This document shows positions 36,031 to 44,509 of a DNA stretch of 64,000 nt, piece by piece. Position 1 is the first letter of the stretch; each line of letters begins with the position of its first letter. The DNA lies in NCBI RefSeq assembly GCF_003668555.1, contig NZ_RCWN01000001.1, forward strand, positions 2,136,001 through 2,200,000, in the 5' to 3' direction. The DNA comes from Notoacmeibacter ruber. Lineage in GTDB: Bacteria; Pseudomonadota; Alphaproteobacteria; Rhizobiales; Rhizobiaceae. Below the pieces are notes generated by a model. The model had not been told where the DNA came from. It was given only the letters and a program-made list of their open reading frames with translations, and did not search any database. A program made the position numbers and the translations under genes.

Positions 36031-37095
36031 TTAGCGGGAGGAAGCGGTCTCGAAGGACGAAAAACGATCACGCGTCCGGTTCGCAAAAGCGACCAGCGAG
36101 AGCATGACAGGCACCTCGACCAGAACACCGACCACCGTCGCGAGCGCCGCACCCGAATTCAGCCCGAACAGGCTGATCGCCACCGCCACCGCCAGTTCGA
36201 AGAAGTTCGACGTTCCGATCATCGCACAAGGTGCCGCGATCTTGTGCGGCACCTTCAATGCGAAGGCTGCGCCATATGCGAGCGCGAAGATGCCGTAGCT
36301 CTGAATCAGGATCGGCACAGCGATGAGAACGATCATCAATGGCTGCGCAAGGATGACACTGCCCTGCAGCCCGAACAAAATGACAACGGTGGCGATCAGG
36401 CCGATGATCGACCACGGCTTGATCCGCGCCGTAAAGGCCTCGATCCTTTTTGGTGAGCCTAGCGCGCGGCGGGTCAGCAGGCCTGCCAGAAGCGGCAGGA
36501 CCACATAGAGGACAGTTGCCAGAAGTAGCGTTTCCCACGGCACCGCTATGTCTGTTACGCCAAGCAGGAATGCGACGATCGGTGCGAAAGCCACGATCAT
36601 GATGAGGTCATTCACCGAGACCTGGACCAGCGTGTAGGTTTCGTCGCCACGTGTCAGTTGCGACCAGACGAAGACCATCGCCGTGCAGGGTGCCGCGCCG
36701 AGCAGGATCAGACCGGCGGTAAACTGGTCTGCTTCCTCGGCAGAGATGAGTGGCGCGAAAATGTATTCGAAGAAGAGAACGGCCAGCAAAGCCATGGTGA
36801 AGGGTTTGACCAGCCAGTTGATGACGAGGGTGAGCAAAAGCCCCTTTGGCTGCCGGGCAACGCCCGACACGGCGCCAAAATCGACGCCGATCATCATCGG
36901 ATAGACCATCGCCCAGATCAGCACGGCCACGACGAGATTGATCGAAAAGACCTCCGCCGATGCGACAGCATCGACAAGCCCCGGCGCGACACTGCCGAGA
37001 ATGACGCCAGCGACGATCGCCAGTGCGATCCATAGCGTGAGATAGCGCTCGAACGCCCCGAGCGGTTGGCCGGTCGGCTCGGAAGTATCAGTCAT
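36031..37095 (-). CDS. acr3: ACR3-family arsenite efflux transporter
   Basis: A 354-residue inner-membrane protein with ten expected spans. The essential cysteine of ACR3 carriers is visible as C137 in [15 protein letters not shown]. Other family segments are [28 protein letters not shown] and [29 protein letters not shown]. It exports arsenite, and possibly antimonite, from the cytoplasm. The start has GGAGA five bases upstream. The gene follows arsR on the same strand. No ArsC arsenate reductase, ArsH or ArsJ is present here, so arsenate reduction must be provided elsewhere. Confidence 0.93.
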   Translation of the reverse strand: MTDTSEPTGQPLGAFERYLTLWIALAIVAGVILGSVAPGLVDAVASAEVFSINLVVAVLIWAMVYPMMIGVDFGAVSGVARQPKGLLLTLVINWLVKPFTMALLAVLFFEYIFAPLISAEEADQFTAGLILLGAAPCTAMVFVWSQLTRGDETYTLVQVSVNDLIMIVAFAPIVAFLLGVTDIAVPWETLLLATVLYVVLPLLAGLLTRRALGSPKRIEAFTARIKPWSIIGLIATVVILFGLQGSVILAQPLMIVLIAVPILIQSYGIFALAYGAAFALKVPHKIAAPCAMIGTSNFFELAVAVAISLFGLNSGAALATVVGVLVEVPVMLSLVAFANRTRDRFSSFETASSR

Positions 37096-37170
37096 GCAAT
37101 CTCCATTGCCAGCCTCTGGGGGCGGGCCGTGTTGAACCTGTCGCGAAATTCCTCATGGCAGGACGGCACG

Positions 37171-37527
37171 TCACGAGCGTTTATCTCGTCCTGCCGGCAG
37201 ACAACCCGCCAGCTCGTTTACCAGCGACCCACACAGATCCGCCCTGCCCCCGCAACAATCATTGACGAGAAAGAGCATCAGTTCACGTAGCCGCCCGATA
37301 TCGGCTCGATAGATAATCGACCGGCTCTGCCGTTCGTTTGATACCAGTCCCGCCCGCGCAAGAACGGAAAGATGAGCCGACATGGTGTTCTGCGGAACGG
37401 CCATTTCCCGTGCGATCGCGCCGGCAGCCATGCCATCCGGCTCATGACGGACGAGCAGACGAAAAGCCTCCAGCCGCGAGGGCTGCGAAAGGGCCGTGAG
37501 AACCAGACTGGCGTCTTCCATATCCAT
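37171..37527 (-). CDS. arsR: ArsR-family arsenic-responsive repressor
   Basis: A 118-residue winged-helix protein (ATG at 37527, or the ATG two codons later). The helix-turn-helix is MAAGAIAREMAVPQNTMSAHLSVLARAGLV and the wing is ERQSRSIIYRAD. A C-terminal cysteine cluster NDCCGGRADLC (C91, C92, C99) is the As(III)-binding arrangement found in ArsR proteins that sense arsenic at the C-terminus rather than in the CVC motif of the classical plasmid type. It probably represses itself and the downstream acr3 gene. A TATCC-N8-GGATA dyad directly upstream is a candidate operator. Confidence 0.9.
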   Translation of the reverse strand: MDMEDASLVLTALSQPSRLEAFRLLVRHEPDGMAAGAIAREMAVPQNTMSAHLSVLARAGLVSNERQSRSIIYRADIGRLRELMLFLVNDCCGGRADLCGSLVNELAGCLPAGRDKRS

Positions 37528-37528
37528 A

Positions 37529-37546
37529 TATCCAGAATGACGGATA
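37529..37546. promoter_or_regulatory. Candidate ArsR operator
   Basis: The dyad TATCC-N8-GGATA lies two bases upstream of the arsR start codon, in the expected place for autorepression. The assignment is by position and symmetry only. Confidence 0.4.
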
Positions 37547-37593
37547 CAATTAGCACCGTCAAGGCGCTCCTTCCTTCTCTCTGCCCGGAATTT

Positions 37594-38430
37594 TCAGTCA
37601 CAGGCGAGATGACGGCGCTCGTTTTCAAAGGTCTCGCGTCGAGATAAGGGGGTCAGAATATTGACGCCGGCCGTCTGGAGGCGCTCTCCGAGATGGTCCT
37701 GCGGTAGAGTGTCACTTACGAGCGTATCGATTTCGCTGAAACTGGCGACGCGCGAGAGGTGAGTGCGGCCGAACTTGCTACCGTCGATCAGAAAGCGGCA
37801 GAGGCGGCTCTGCCCCATCATCGTACGCTTGACCGTATCAAATTCCTCGATGGCCTCCGTCACACCTGCTTCACTGAGGCCGGACGCTCCAAGAAAGCAC
37901 GCATCGACATGAAAGCGCTTCAGATAATCGCACGTTTCGGTCCCGACGACGGCCGCCTCCTGCGGCAGGTAGGCACCGGGAGCGAGCTTCACACGAGCCT
38001 TTGCACTCTGTCCGAGGATCAGCGCGACTTGGAGACTGTTGGTAATCGCAAGCACCCGGCGGTCAGCGAAAGCGAGGGCACGCGCAAACTCCATGACCGT
38101 TGCGCCCGCATCGATCATGATCGTATCGCCATCGGAAACCAGCGTCGCAGCAAACTGGCCGAGGCGCTCGCGTTCGGCGATGAATTCGAGCCGCCGCGCA
38201 TCGAGACTGTGCTGGGACCCAGGATGAGGAGCGCTGGCGCCGCCATGCGCGCGTTGAAGCAGGCCCTCGCGGCTCAGATCCTCAATGTCGCGCCGCACGG
38301 TTTCTGTTGTTACGCCAAACTGTCCAGCAAGATCGGCAACCCGCACATGCGGCTTCAACTTCAGTTCCAACAGAATTTGCTGGTGGCGTTCCTGCTTTTT
38401 CAGCCGCCGGGACTCGCTCGTCTGCGCCAT
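37594..38430 (-). CDS. DeoR/GlpR-family transcriptional regulator
   Basis: A 278-residue regulator starting at the ATG at 38430 (AAAGGCAG upstream). The N-terminal helix-turn-helix is KKQERHQQILLELKLKPHVRVADLAGQFGVTTETVRRDIEDLSREGLLQRAHGGA, with the DeoR-type VRRD element. The effector domain has the sugar-phosphate isomerase-like pattern DGDTIMIDAGATVMEFARAL and DACFLGASGLSEAGVTEA. DeoR members usually sense a phosphorylated sugar. It is divergent from phnDCEE with a 153-base gap, so it may control that transporter in response to a phosphorylated ligand; this is inference from arrangement. Confidence 0.85.
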   Translation of the reverse strand: MAQTSESRRLKKQERHQQILLELKLKPHVRVADLAGQFGVTTETVRRDIEDLSREGLLQRAHGGASAPHPGSQHSLDARRLEFIAERERLGQFAATLVSDGDTIMIDAGATVMEFARALAFADRRVLAITNSLQVALILGQSAKARVKLAPGAYLPQEAAVVGTETCDYLKRFHVDACFLGASGLSEAGVTEAIEEFDTVKRTMMGQSRLCRFLIDGSKFGRTHLSRVASFSEIDTLVSDTLPQDHLGERLQTAGVNILTPLSRRETFENERRHLACD

Positions 38431-38583
38431 TATCAAACTGCCTTTCCGCAAGGACCGAACAAGTTTCTATGAGAAAAGCCAAAAATTCTAGCCGTCTCTT
38501 GTTGCATATCCCAAAAAACGATGGTGTCATCGAAACGACCGCGTCATATTGGCGCGCATGAGTATGAGTGGGAGGAACTATAA

Positions 38584-39564
38584 ATGCTCAAGGAAACAGT
38601 TTTTAGTACAACGCTCTTTGCGGCGCTGATGCTGGCCGCCCCGGCCCTGGCTCAGGACAATTGCGAAAATCGCGGCGCGCTGGATAAGCAATATTGTGAT
38701 GCCGACGGCGATCTCGTGGCAGACGCCCCGACCGACGAGAGCAAGCTTCGCGATCCCGATACGCTGGTGTTTGCCTACACACCGGTCGAAGATCCGGCAA
38801 TTTACGAAGATATCTGGGAGCCCTTCATTTCGCACCTCGAAGAAGTGACGGGCAAAGATGTACAGTTCTTCGCCGTTCAGTCCAACTCCGCCGAAGTGGA
38901 GGCGTTGCGCTCTGGCCGGCTTCACATCGCCGGCTTCTCTACCGGCCCGACGCCGTTCGCCGTCAATCTCGCCGGCGCCGTTCCCTTCGCCATCATGGGC
39001 GCTGACGATGGGCAGTTTGGCTACAAGCTGCAGGTCTATACCCAGGCCGATAGCGACATCAAGGAAGTCGCCGATCTGGCGGGCAAGCGCGTCGCGCACA
39101 CGTCGCCGACGTCTAACTCGGGCAACCAGGCTCCGCGCGCCCTCTTCCCCGATCTCGGCGTCGTGCCGGACGAGGATTACGAAGTCACCTATTCCGGCAG
39201 CCACGACCAGTCGATGCTCGGCGTGGTCGCTGGCGACTACGACGCCGCTCCGGTTGCGTCCGAGGTGGTGGACCGGATGGCCGAGCGTGGCCTTTACGAT
39301 CCATCCGAGGTCCGTATCGTCTGGGAAAGCGACCCCTTCCCGACGACGTCCTACACCTATGCGCACGACCTGACCCCCGAACTGAAGGACAAGATCGAAG
39401 AAGCCTTCTTCAGCTTCGACTTTACGGGTACCGCTCTTGGTGAAGAGTTCAGCGGCGTCTCCAAGTTCATTCCGATCACCTACAAGGATCAGTGGAAAGT
39501 GATCCGCCAGATCCAGAAAGCGAACGGCGTGGAATACACGCCCGAAGGTCTGGCCGCCGAATAA
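38584..39564 (+). CDS. phnD: Phosphonate/phosphite-type ABC transporter binding protein (PhnD)
   Basis: A 326-residue periplasmic protein. Residues 1-23 are a signal peptide ending LAAPALAQ before DNCENRG. After a short N-terminal segment with two cysteines and a DADGDLVAD acidic loop, the PhnD domain begins at LVFAYTPVEDP. Characteristic blocks are GRLHIAGFSTGPTPFAVNLAG, LAGKRVAHTSPTSNSGNQAPR (the ligand-phosphate contact region) and SGSHDQSMLGVVAGDYDAAPVASEVVDRM. It delivers a phosphonate, phosphite or similar anion. GGGAGG precedes the ATG. No C-P lyase or phosphonatase gene is in view, so the ligand cannot be narrowed. Confidence 0.9.
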   Translation: MLKETVFSTTLFAALMLAAPALAQDNCENRGALDKQYCDADGDLVADAPTDESKLRDPDTLVFAYTPVEDPAIYEDIWEPFISHLEEVTGKDVQFFAVQSNSAEVEALRSGRLHIAGFSTGPTPFAVNLAGAVPFAIMGADDGQFGYKLQVYTQADSDIKEVADLAGKRVAHTSPTSNSGNQAPRALFPDLGVVPDEDYEVTYSGSHDQSMLGVVAGDYDAAPVASEVVDRMAERGLYDPSEVRIVWESDPFPTTSYTYAHDLTPELKDKIEEAFFSFDFTGTALGEEFSGVSKFIPITYKDQWKVIRQIQKANGVEYTPEGLAAE

Positions 39565-39577
39565 GCAGGCAGTGGCG

Positions 39578-39607
39578 AGCCGGCGCACCTCATGCGATGC
39601 GCCGGCT
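39578..39607 (+). other. Intergenic hairpin after phnD
   Basis: Perfect 10-bp arms AGCCGGCGCA (39578-39587) and TGCGCCGGCT (39598-39607) with a 10-base loop and no T run, between the binding-protein and ATPase cistrons. Confidence 0.6.
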
Positions 39608-39627
39608 TCCGCACGGAGTGAACAAAC

Positions 39628-40404
39628 ATGTTGGAAATTACCGATCTGGTGAAGCGCTATGGCAGCGGTGATCCAGTCCTCAAGAACTTGAACCTCACCA
39701 TCGAGGGTGAAAGCGTCGTCTCGATCATCGGCTCCTCCGGCGCCGGCAAGTCGACGCTTCTGCGATGCATCAACCGGTTGGTCGAGCCGACCTCCGGATC
39801 CATCGTGCTCAACGGCACCGAACTGACGGGCCTGCGCGGCAAGAAACTGCGCGCTGCCCGGCGCAAGATCGGCATGGTGTTTCAGGGATTCAATCTCGTT
39901 GACCGCCTCACTGTCATGGAGAACGTGCAGTCGGGACGCCTGGGATATATCTCCACCTGGGCCGCGATCATGCGCCACTATCCCAAGGAAGATATCCGGC
40001 ACGCCTATGAACTGATGGAGAGAGTCGGCATCGCCCAATACGCCAACACGCGGGCGGACCAGCTTTCCGGCGGCGAGCGCCAGCGCGTCGGTGTCGTGCG
40101 CGCGCTGATGCAAAACCCGGAAATCCTGCTCGCGGACGAGCCGACGGCGTCTCTCGACCCCAAGACCTCCGAACAGATCATGGGGCTCTTGCGGGATCTG
40201 GCGGGCGAGCTGAAACTCCCCGTCCTGATCAACATCCACAATGTGACCGAGGCCAAGGAATATACCGACCGGATCGTCGGTATGCGCTACGGTCGCATTA
40301 TCTTCGACGACAAGCCGGCCCAGCTCGATCAGCATGCCATGGAGGAAATTTATTCCGGCAATCCGCATGCCGACCGCAGCGGAGATTTGAGGGAAGCGTC
40401 ATGA
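39628..40404 (+). CDS. phnC: Phosphonate-type ABC transporter ATP-binding protein PhnC
   Basis: A 258-residue ATPase. Walker A is GSSGAGKS (35-42). The Q-loop GMVFQGFNLVDRLTVMENVQSGRLGY is diagnostic of PhnC. The signature is LSGGERQRVGVVRALMQ and Walker B is ILLADEPTASLDPK, with the H-loop INIHNVTEAKEYTDRIVGMRYGRI. It powers import with the two PhnE permeases. It starts 63 bases after phnD beyond the hairpin and overlaps phnE by four bases. Confidence 0.95.
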   Translation: MLEITDLVKRYGSGDPVLKNLNLTIEGESVVSIIGSSGAGKSTLLRCINRLVEPTSGSIVLNGTELTGLRGKKLRAARRKIGMVFQGFNLVDRLTVMENVQSGRLGYISTWAAIMRHYPKEDIRHAYELMERVGIAQYANTRADQLSGGERQRVGVVRALMQNPEILLADEPTASLDPKTSEQIMGLLRDLAGELKLPVLINIHNVTEAKEYTDRIVGMRYGRIIFDDKPAQLDQHAMEEIYSGNPHADRSGDLREAS

Positions 40405-41195
40405 CGGCCGCGCGCGATACATGGAAGCGCCCGCCCTTCATTTCCAATCCCGTCGTCCGGTGGACGGTCTATATCGTCGCCATCGTCTACTTCGGCTGGG
40501 TCGCAGCGACGATGCCGATCGACTGGCAGCGCGTCATCGACGGGTTCGGCCGGGCCGGCCTTATCTTCGGTGGGGCCTTTCCGCCCAGCTTTGAAAGAAG
40601 CGGCCTTCTGATCGATGGCTTTCTGGAAAGTCTGAAGATCGCGATTCTGGCGACGGCCGGCGGCGTCCTGCTGTCCATTCCGATCGCCTTCATGGCGGCT
40701 CGCAATGTGGCGCCCCTGCCCATCTATTATCTGGGTCGCTTCATCATCATCGTGGCGCGCAGCTTTCACCCCGTGATCGTTGCTATCATCTTCGTCAAAG
40801 CAGTGGGTTTCGGTCCCTTTGCCGGCGTCCTGACGCTGATCGTCTATTCGATCGGTTTTGTCGCCAAAATGCTGGCCGAGCGCATCGAGGAGATCGATTT
40901 CGGCCAGGTCGAGGCAATGCGGGCAGCAGGCGTTCCTTATCTCTCGACCGTCTTCTATGCGATTTTCCCGCAGATCATGCCCCGGCAGATCGGACTGACG
41001 ATCTATCAGCTCGATTCCAATCTCCGTGCCTCGGCGGTGGTCGGCATCGTAGGAGCCGGCGGGATCGGCGCGACGCTTGCCAATGCGTTCGGGCGTTATG
41101 ATTACGATTTCGCGCTCGCCATCACCATCGTCATCGTTGCCGTGATCCTTCTCTCCGAAGGCATTTCCGGACAGATCAGGAAGCGGGTCGCATGA
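40401..41195 (+). CDS. phnE: Phosphonate-type ABC transporter permease PhnE (first)
   Basis: A 264-residue inner-membrane permease with about five to six spans. The EAA loop is GQVEAMRAAGVPYLSTVFYAIFPQIMPR. Family segments include FLESLKIAILATAGGVLLSIPIAFMAARN and ASAVVGIVGAGGIGATLANAFGRYDYDFALAITIVI, as in PhnE. Two different PhnE proteins are made from adjacent overlapping genes, so the channel is probably a heterodimer. It overlaps phnC upstream and phnE2 downstream, each by 4 bases. Confidence 0.93.
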   Translation: MTAARDTWKRPPFISNPVVRWTVYIVAIVYFGWVAATMPIDWQRVIDGFGRAGLIFGGAFPPSFERSGLLIDGFLESLKIAILATAGGVLLSIPIAFMAARNVAPLPIYYLGRFIIIVARSFHPVIVAIIFVKAVGFGPFAGVLTLIVYSIGFVAKMLAERIEEIDFGQVEAMRAAGVPYLSTVFYAIFPQIMPRQIGLTIYQLDSNLRASAVVGIVGAGGIGATLANAFGRYDYDFALAITIVIVAVILLSEGISGQIRKRVA

Positions 41196-42001
41196 GTACG
41201 ATTTCCGAACAATTCGGGCGGGACGAATGGACCCGCTTCACGCCCAAGCAGCGCATGCAGCGCTATGGCATCTTCGCCCTCACGGCGCTGGCTATCGCCT
41301 GGGCCTTGAGTTCGATCGAAGTCATCTGGGCATGGGTGTGGGATGCGCCAAGCCAGATGGGCGACCTGTTTGGCCGGATGTACCCGCCGGACGCAACGAA
41401 TCTCGGATCGATCCTTCGCATCCTGTGGGAGACGGTCAACATCGCCACCTTCGCGACAGTCCTCGCGGTCTTCATGTCGCTGCCCGTCGCCTATCTGGCC
41501 GCCCAGAACACCACGCCAAACCGTGTGACGCTCTGGCTCGGACGTCTGATTCTGGTGACGTCCCGCTCGGTCAACACGATCATCTGGGCCCTGCTCTTCG
41601 TGGCAATCTTCGGCCCCGGCGTGGTGGCCGGCATCGTGGCGATTATGTTCCGGTCGATCGGCTTCATCGGCAAGCTCCTCGGCGAAGCGATCGAGGAGAT
41701 CGACAAACGACCGGTCGAGGCTTTGGAAGCTACCGGCGCATCGCGTTTCAAGGTCATTGCCTATGCGATCGTGCCGCAGGTCATGCCGACCTTCTGGGCG
41801 GTATCGATCCTGCGCTGGGACATCAATCTGCGGGAATCCACCGTTCTCGGGCTGGTCGGCGCTGGCGGTATCGGCATCATCCTTCAGGGTGCGATCGATA
41901 CGTTCAACTGGCCCGAGGCGGCAACGGTGCTATTGGCAATCCTGGCTTTGGTGATCGTCGGTGAGATCGTGTCGGCCTTCCTGAGGCGCCGCATCCTTTG
42001 A
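41192..42001 (+). CDS. phnE: Phosphonate-type ABC transporter permease PhnE (second)
   Basis: A 269-residue paralogue of the preceding permease. Recognisable blocks are ILWETVNIATFATVLAVFMSLPVAYLAAQNTTPNRVTLW, the EAA loop KRPVEALEATGASRFKVIAYAIVPQVMP and STVLGLVGAGGIGIILQGAIDTFNWPEAATVLLAI. The N-terminal 30 residues (SEQFGRDEWTRFTPKQRMQRYG) are cytoplasmic and basic. It closes the phnDCEE operon and is convergent with murB; a GC-rich hairpin separates the two genes. Confidence 0.93.
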   Translation: MSTISEQFGRDEWTRFTPKQRMQRYGIFALTALAIAWALSSIEVIWAWVWDAPSQMGDLFGRMYPPDATNLGSILRILWETVNIATFATVLAVFMSLPVAYLAAQNTTPNRVTLWLGRLILVTSRSVNTIIWALLFVAIFGPGVVAGIVAIMFRSIGFIGKLLGEAIEEIDKRPVEALEATGASRFKVIAYAIVPQVMPTFWAVSILRWDINLRESTVLGLVGAGGIGIILQGAIDTFNWPEAATVLLAILALVIVGEIVSAFLRRRIL

Positions 42002-42026
42002 TCGGTGGATGGAATGCCCAATGAAC

Positions 42027-42053
42027 GATCGGCGCGCTTCGGGCGCGCCGATC
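42027..42053. terminator. Hairpin between convergent phnE and murB
   Basis: Perfect 11-bp arms GATCGGCGCGC and GCGCGCCGATC with a 5-base loop TTCGG. It lies between convergent genes and touches the murB stop codon, so it could act in both directions, although neither side has a real T run. Confidence 0.5.
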
Positions 42054-43038
42054 AAATGATGATCGGCTCCTGAACGAGATCGACACCATAGCGCGATTTG
42101 ACGGCGCCCTTCACCTCTGCCGAGAGATTTGCGATCTCGTCGTAGGTCGCGCCGCCGTGATTGACGACAATCAGGGCGTGCCTGTCGTAAATGCCGGCCC
42201 CACCCACCCGATATCCCTTGAAACCACACCGATCGATCAGCCAGGCGGCCGAAAGCTTGGTTCGCCCGTCCGGCATGGGGTAGCCGGGTACGCCGTCGAT
42301 CTTTTCGGCGGTGTCAGACGACACGATCGGATTGTGAAAGAAAGAGCCGCAATTGCCGATCCGGTGCCAGTCGGGCAGCTTGGCCGAACGGATATTCAAG
42401 ACGGCATTCATGACCGATAGTGCGTCGCCGAGGGCGGGATCATCCGAAAGACCGGGATAATGGAGAACCGGGGTCCAGCTCTTCGACAAGGAAAGGGTCA
42501 CGCTCGTGATGATGTATCGCGGTGCGGTCTGTTTGAAGAGACTGGTGCGATAGGCGAACTGACATGCTGCCGGCTCAAAGGTGACGAACCGATCCTCGAC
42601 GGTGTCATACGCGGTGAGAGAGTGAAGACGGCTTTCCAGTTCGACTCCATAGGCGCCGATATTCTGAACCGGAGCCGCGCCGACGGTTCCCGGAATGCCG
42701 GCCAGGTTCTCAAGGCCACATAGGCCCTGACGGACGCTCCATTCAACAAGTGAGGGCCAGTCTTCGCCAGCCTGTGCTGTCAGCAGCACCTTTCCGCCTT
42801 CGAGTTCGCGGATGGTCTTGCCCTGGGCTTCCATTACGGCAACCACCGCGTCGATATCGTCTCTGAGGAGGCAGTTGCTGCCACGCCCCAAAATGTGGAG
42901 CGGCCGTTCTGCCTGCCGCGCCATCTGCACCAGAGCCGGAATTTGTTCCACATCGGTGACTGCCGCGCCCAAATGCGCAACGGATCGCAGCCCCATCGTA
43001 TTGTTGGAGGAAAGGTCGAAACCTTCGGTCAATTGCAT
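42052..43038 (-). CDS. murB: UDP-N-acetylenolpyruvoylglucosamine reductase, Escherichia coli (type I) form
   Basis: A 328-residue MurB from the ATG at 43038; the longer open frame contains low-similarity, cysteine-rich sequence. No strong Shine-Dalgarno is present. FAD-binding segments are LHILGRGSNCLLRDD and LENLAGIPGTVGAAPVQNIGAYGVEL. The catalytic serine region is IGNCGSFFHNPIV, and FAYRTSLFK is the tyrosine-loop element of type I MurB. It reduces enolpyruvyl-UDP-GlcNAc in peptidoglycan precursor synthesis. Alphaproteobacteria normally encode a type II MurB in the division/cell-wall cluster, so this stand-alone type I copy is probably an additional or acquired enzyme. Confidence 0.87.
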   Translation of the reverse strand: MQLTEGFDLSSNNTMGLRSVAHLGAAVTDVEQIPALVQMARQAERPLHILGRGSNCLLRDDIDAVVAVMEAQGKTIRELEGGKVLLTAQAGEDWPSLVEWSVRQGLCGLENLAGIPGTVGAAPVQNIGAYGVELESRLHSLTAYDTVEDRFVTFEPAACQFAYRTSLFKQTAPRYIITSVTLSLSKSWTPVLHYPGLSDDPALGDALSVMNAVLNIRSAKLPDWHRIGNCGSFFHNPIVSSDTAEKIDGVPGYPMPDGRTKLSAAWLIDRCGFKGYRVGGAGIYDRHALIVVNHGGATYDEIANLSAEVKGAVKSRYGVDLVQEPIII

Positions 43039-43265
43039 CGATGTCACGTCGTCGGTGGTTCCAATGAAGGTGAGTTGGTCGGGTGGATAGCAGCAAACGC
43101 CTCCTCCGCACACAGCCTCTCGATCCTGAGCCGCGTTTTTGTCCAGTCTGCACCGCACGTGCTGCCAAAAATAGGGGAAATGATGAAGCGTGGCAGCCGG
43201 GCCATCTGAAGGGGTTCAGCGCAGATGGCCGGTGCAGGGACAAAGCAGACCTGCGCCCTTATTCT

Positions 43266-43280
43266 TGACTAATTAGGTCA
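43266..43280. promoter_or_regulatory. Iron-responsive box (TGA-N9-TCA, RirA/IRO type) before the araC gene
   Basis: TGACT-AATTA-GGTCA fits the IRO-box pattern TGA-N9-TCA described for the rhizobial iron regulator RirA. It is followed at once by CATAAT (43281-43286), a good -10 element, so a bound repressor would block RNA polymerase. It resembles the boxes at 44356 and 58595. Confidence 0.75.
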
Positions 43281-43317
43281 CATAATAAAAAAGCGCCGGC
43301 AACGCCACGAGATCATC

Positions 43318-44238
43318 ATGCGCCCCGATTCCGAAACATCTCAGCCGGCTACGGTCGATGGAGGCTTCGAACACCACCTCCCTGCACTTCCCCAGCGCCT
43401 TTTCGTCGGGGCTCTCGAAGGTGTGCGTACATGTACGCTAGACGATGAGGAACATCCTGTCTGGCCGAAATTCATGGTCATGATCCTGCTTCAGGGTTCG
43501 CAGCAGTTCTTTATGGATGGGGTGGAGTTTCGTCTCGATGCTGGCGACAACCATCATCCCAGGCCGACCGCGCTGCTACTGAATGTCGCACGGTTCTGCT
43601 CGGTTCGGTTTGGCCATGACAGTCAAACCACCCTACGCAAAGTGATGATATCGGCGCCGCGCCCCTGGCTGCAACGCCTCATGGATGCGCAACAGGCCGA
43701 AGAGCCGTGCTTTCGCAATTTTCTGGGGGTTCATCTGGCGACGTTCCAGTTCGAACCCGGGCGCCACATCGTCAGACTGGCCGAGCAGATCATGCGGCCG
43801 CCAGCCTTTCTGCAGGGCGAAATGCTGACGCTTCACAAGCAGTCACGCGCTTTCGAGATCATCTGGCAGTGCTGGGGTTCTATGTTGCAGAGCTGCGAGC
43901 CCCTTGATCAAAGCCCTTCCCTCCTCCATTGCCGCCAATGCGAAACCGTACGCCAATACATTCTCGACAATCTGCAGGAAGAGCTGACCATCGAAACCAT
44001 CGCCGCCGAAGCGGGCCTCAGCGTCTCGACGCTACAGCGCTATTTCCGAGAATGCTTCAATATGACGGTTTTCGAGTTCATTCGCCAGGAGCGATTGAGC
44101 AGGGCTCGCGCAGCCTTGGAGAAAGAAGGCGTCCCGATCGCTGAAGCGGCCTATATCGCTGGATATAATAGTATTTCCAGTTTCACGACCGCCTTTCGGA
44201 AGGCTTACGGCCTCACGCCAAAACGGGTCCGCGGTTGA
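43318..44238 (+). CDS. AraC-family regulator of the siderophore locus (PchR-like)
   Basis: A 306-residue regulator. The C-terminal AraC domain (about 205-305) has both helix-turn-helix units: TIETIAAEAGLSVSTLQRYFRECFNMTVFEFIRQERLSRARAAL and VPIAEAAYIAGYNSISSFTTAFRKAYGLTPKRVRG. The N-terminal part (WPKFMVMILLQGSQQFFMDGVEFRLDAGD) looks like a cupin-type sensor as in PchR, MpeR and YbtA relatives, which respond to a ferric siderophore. A RirA-type box overlaps its promoter. It probably activates the exporter/biosynthesis operon, the receptor gene or both when the ferri-siderophore returns to the cell. Confidence 0.87.
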   Translation: MRPDSETSQPATVDGGFEHHLPALPQRLFVGALEGVRTCTLDDEEHPVWPKFMVMILLQGSQQFFMDGVEFRLDAGDNHHPRPTALLLNVARFCSVRFGHDSQTTLRKVMISAPRPWLQRLMDAQQAEEPCFRNFLGVHLATFQFEPGRHIVRLAEQIMRPPAFLQGEMLTLHKQSRAFEIIWQCWGSMLQSCEPLDQSPSLLHCRQCETVRQYILDNLQEELTIETIAAEAGLSVSTLQRYFRECFNMTVFEFIRQERLSRARAALEKEGVPIAEAAYIAGYNSISSFTTAFRKAYGLTPKRVRG

Positions 44239-44355
44239 GTAAAATCCCACGACGCAAGTGCGTCATGCCTCTTCGCCAAGACTGACCATTTCGGAAAATA
44301 ATCTGGCGCTTGAACGCAATAGAATACGCTCGACAGAACCGGCGCAGAATAATTA

Positions 44356-44370
44356 TGACTTCATGAGTCA
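44356..44370. promoter_or_regulatory. Iron-responsive box (TGA-N9-TCA) before the siderophore biosynthesis operon
   Basis: TGACT-TCATG-AGTCA is the most symmetrical of the three boxes, with 5-bp perfect arms (6 bp including flanking A/T). TTTAAT at 44373-44378 may serve as the -10 element. It lies about 140 bases upstream of entS. Confidence 0.75.
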
Positions 44371-44509
44371 TCTTTAATTTCCTTCATCCGACGCCCGCTG
44401 CTTGAGGGCGCTGAGGCTGAAGGATGTCGGTTCGTGTAGGGTTCATGATCGCTTCGCTTCCATACGACAATTCCATGTGTTGGTTGGGCAGGGCAAAGGC
44501 AGGGGTTTC

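Noticed and set aside
38540..38575. Possible Pho box upstream of phnD (two GTCAT elements)
   Set aside because: The GTCAT copies are 18 bases apart, not the 11-base phasing of PhoB sites, and the flanks do not fit.
38578..40368. Minus-strand open frame of 596 codons across phnD and phnC
   Set aside because: Antisense to two clear genes, with no recognisable motif.
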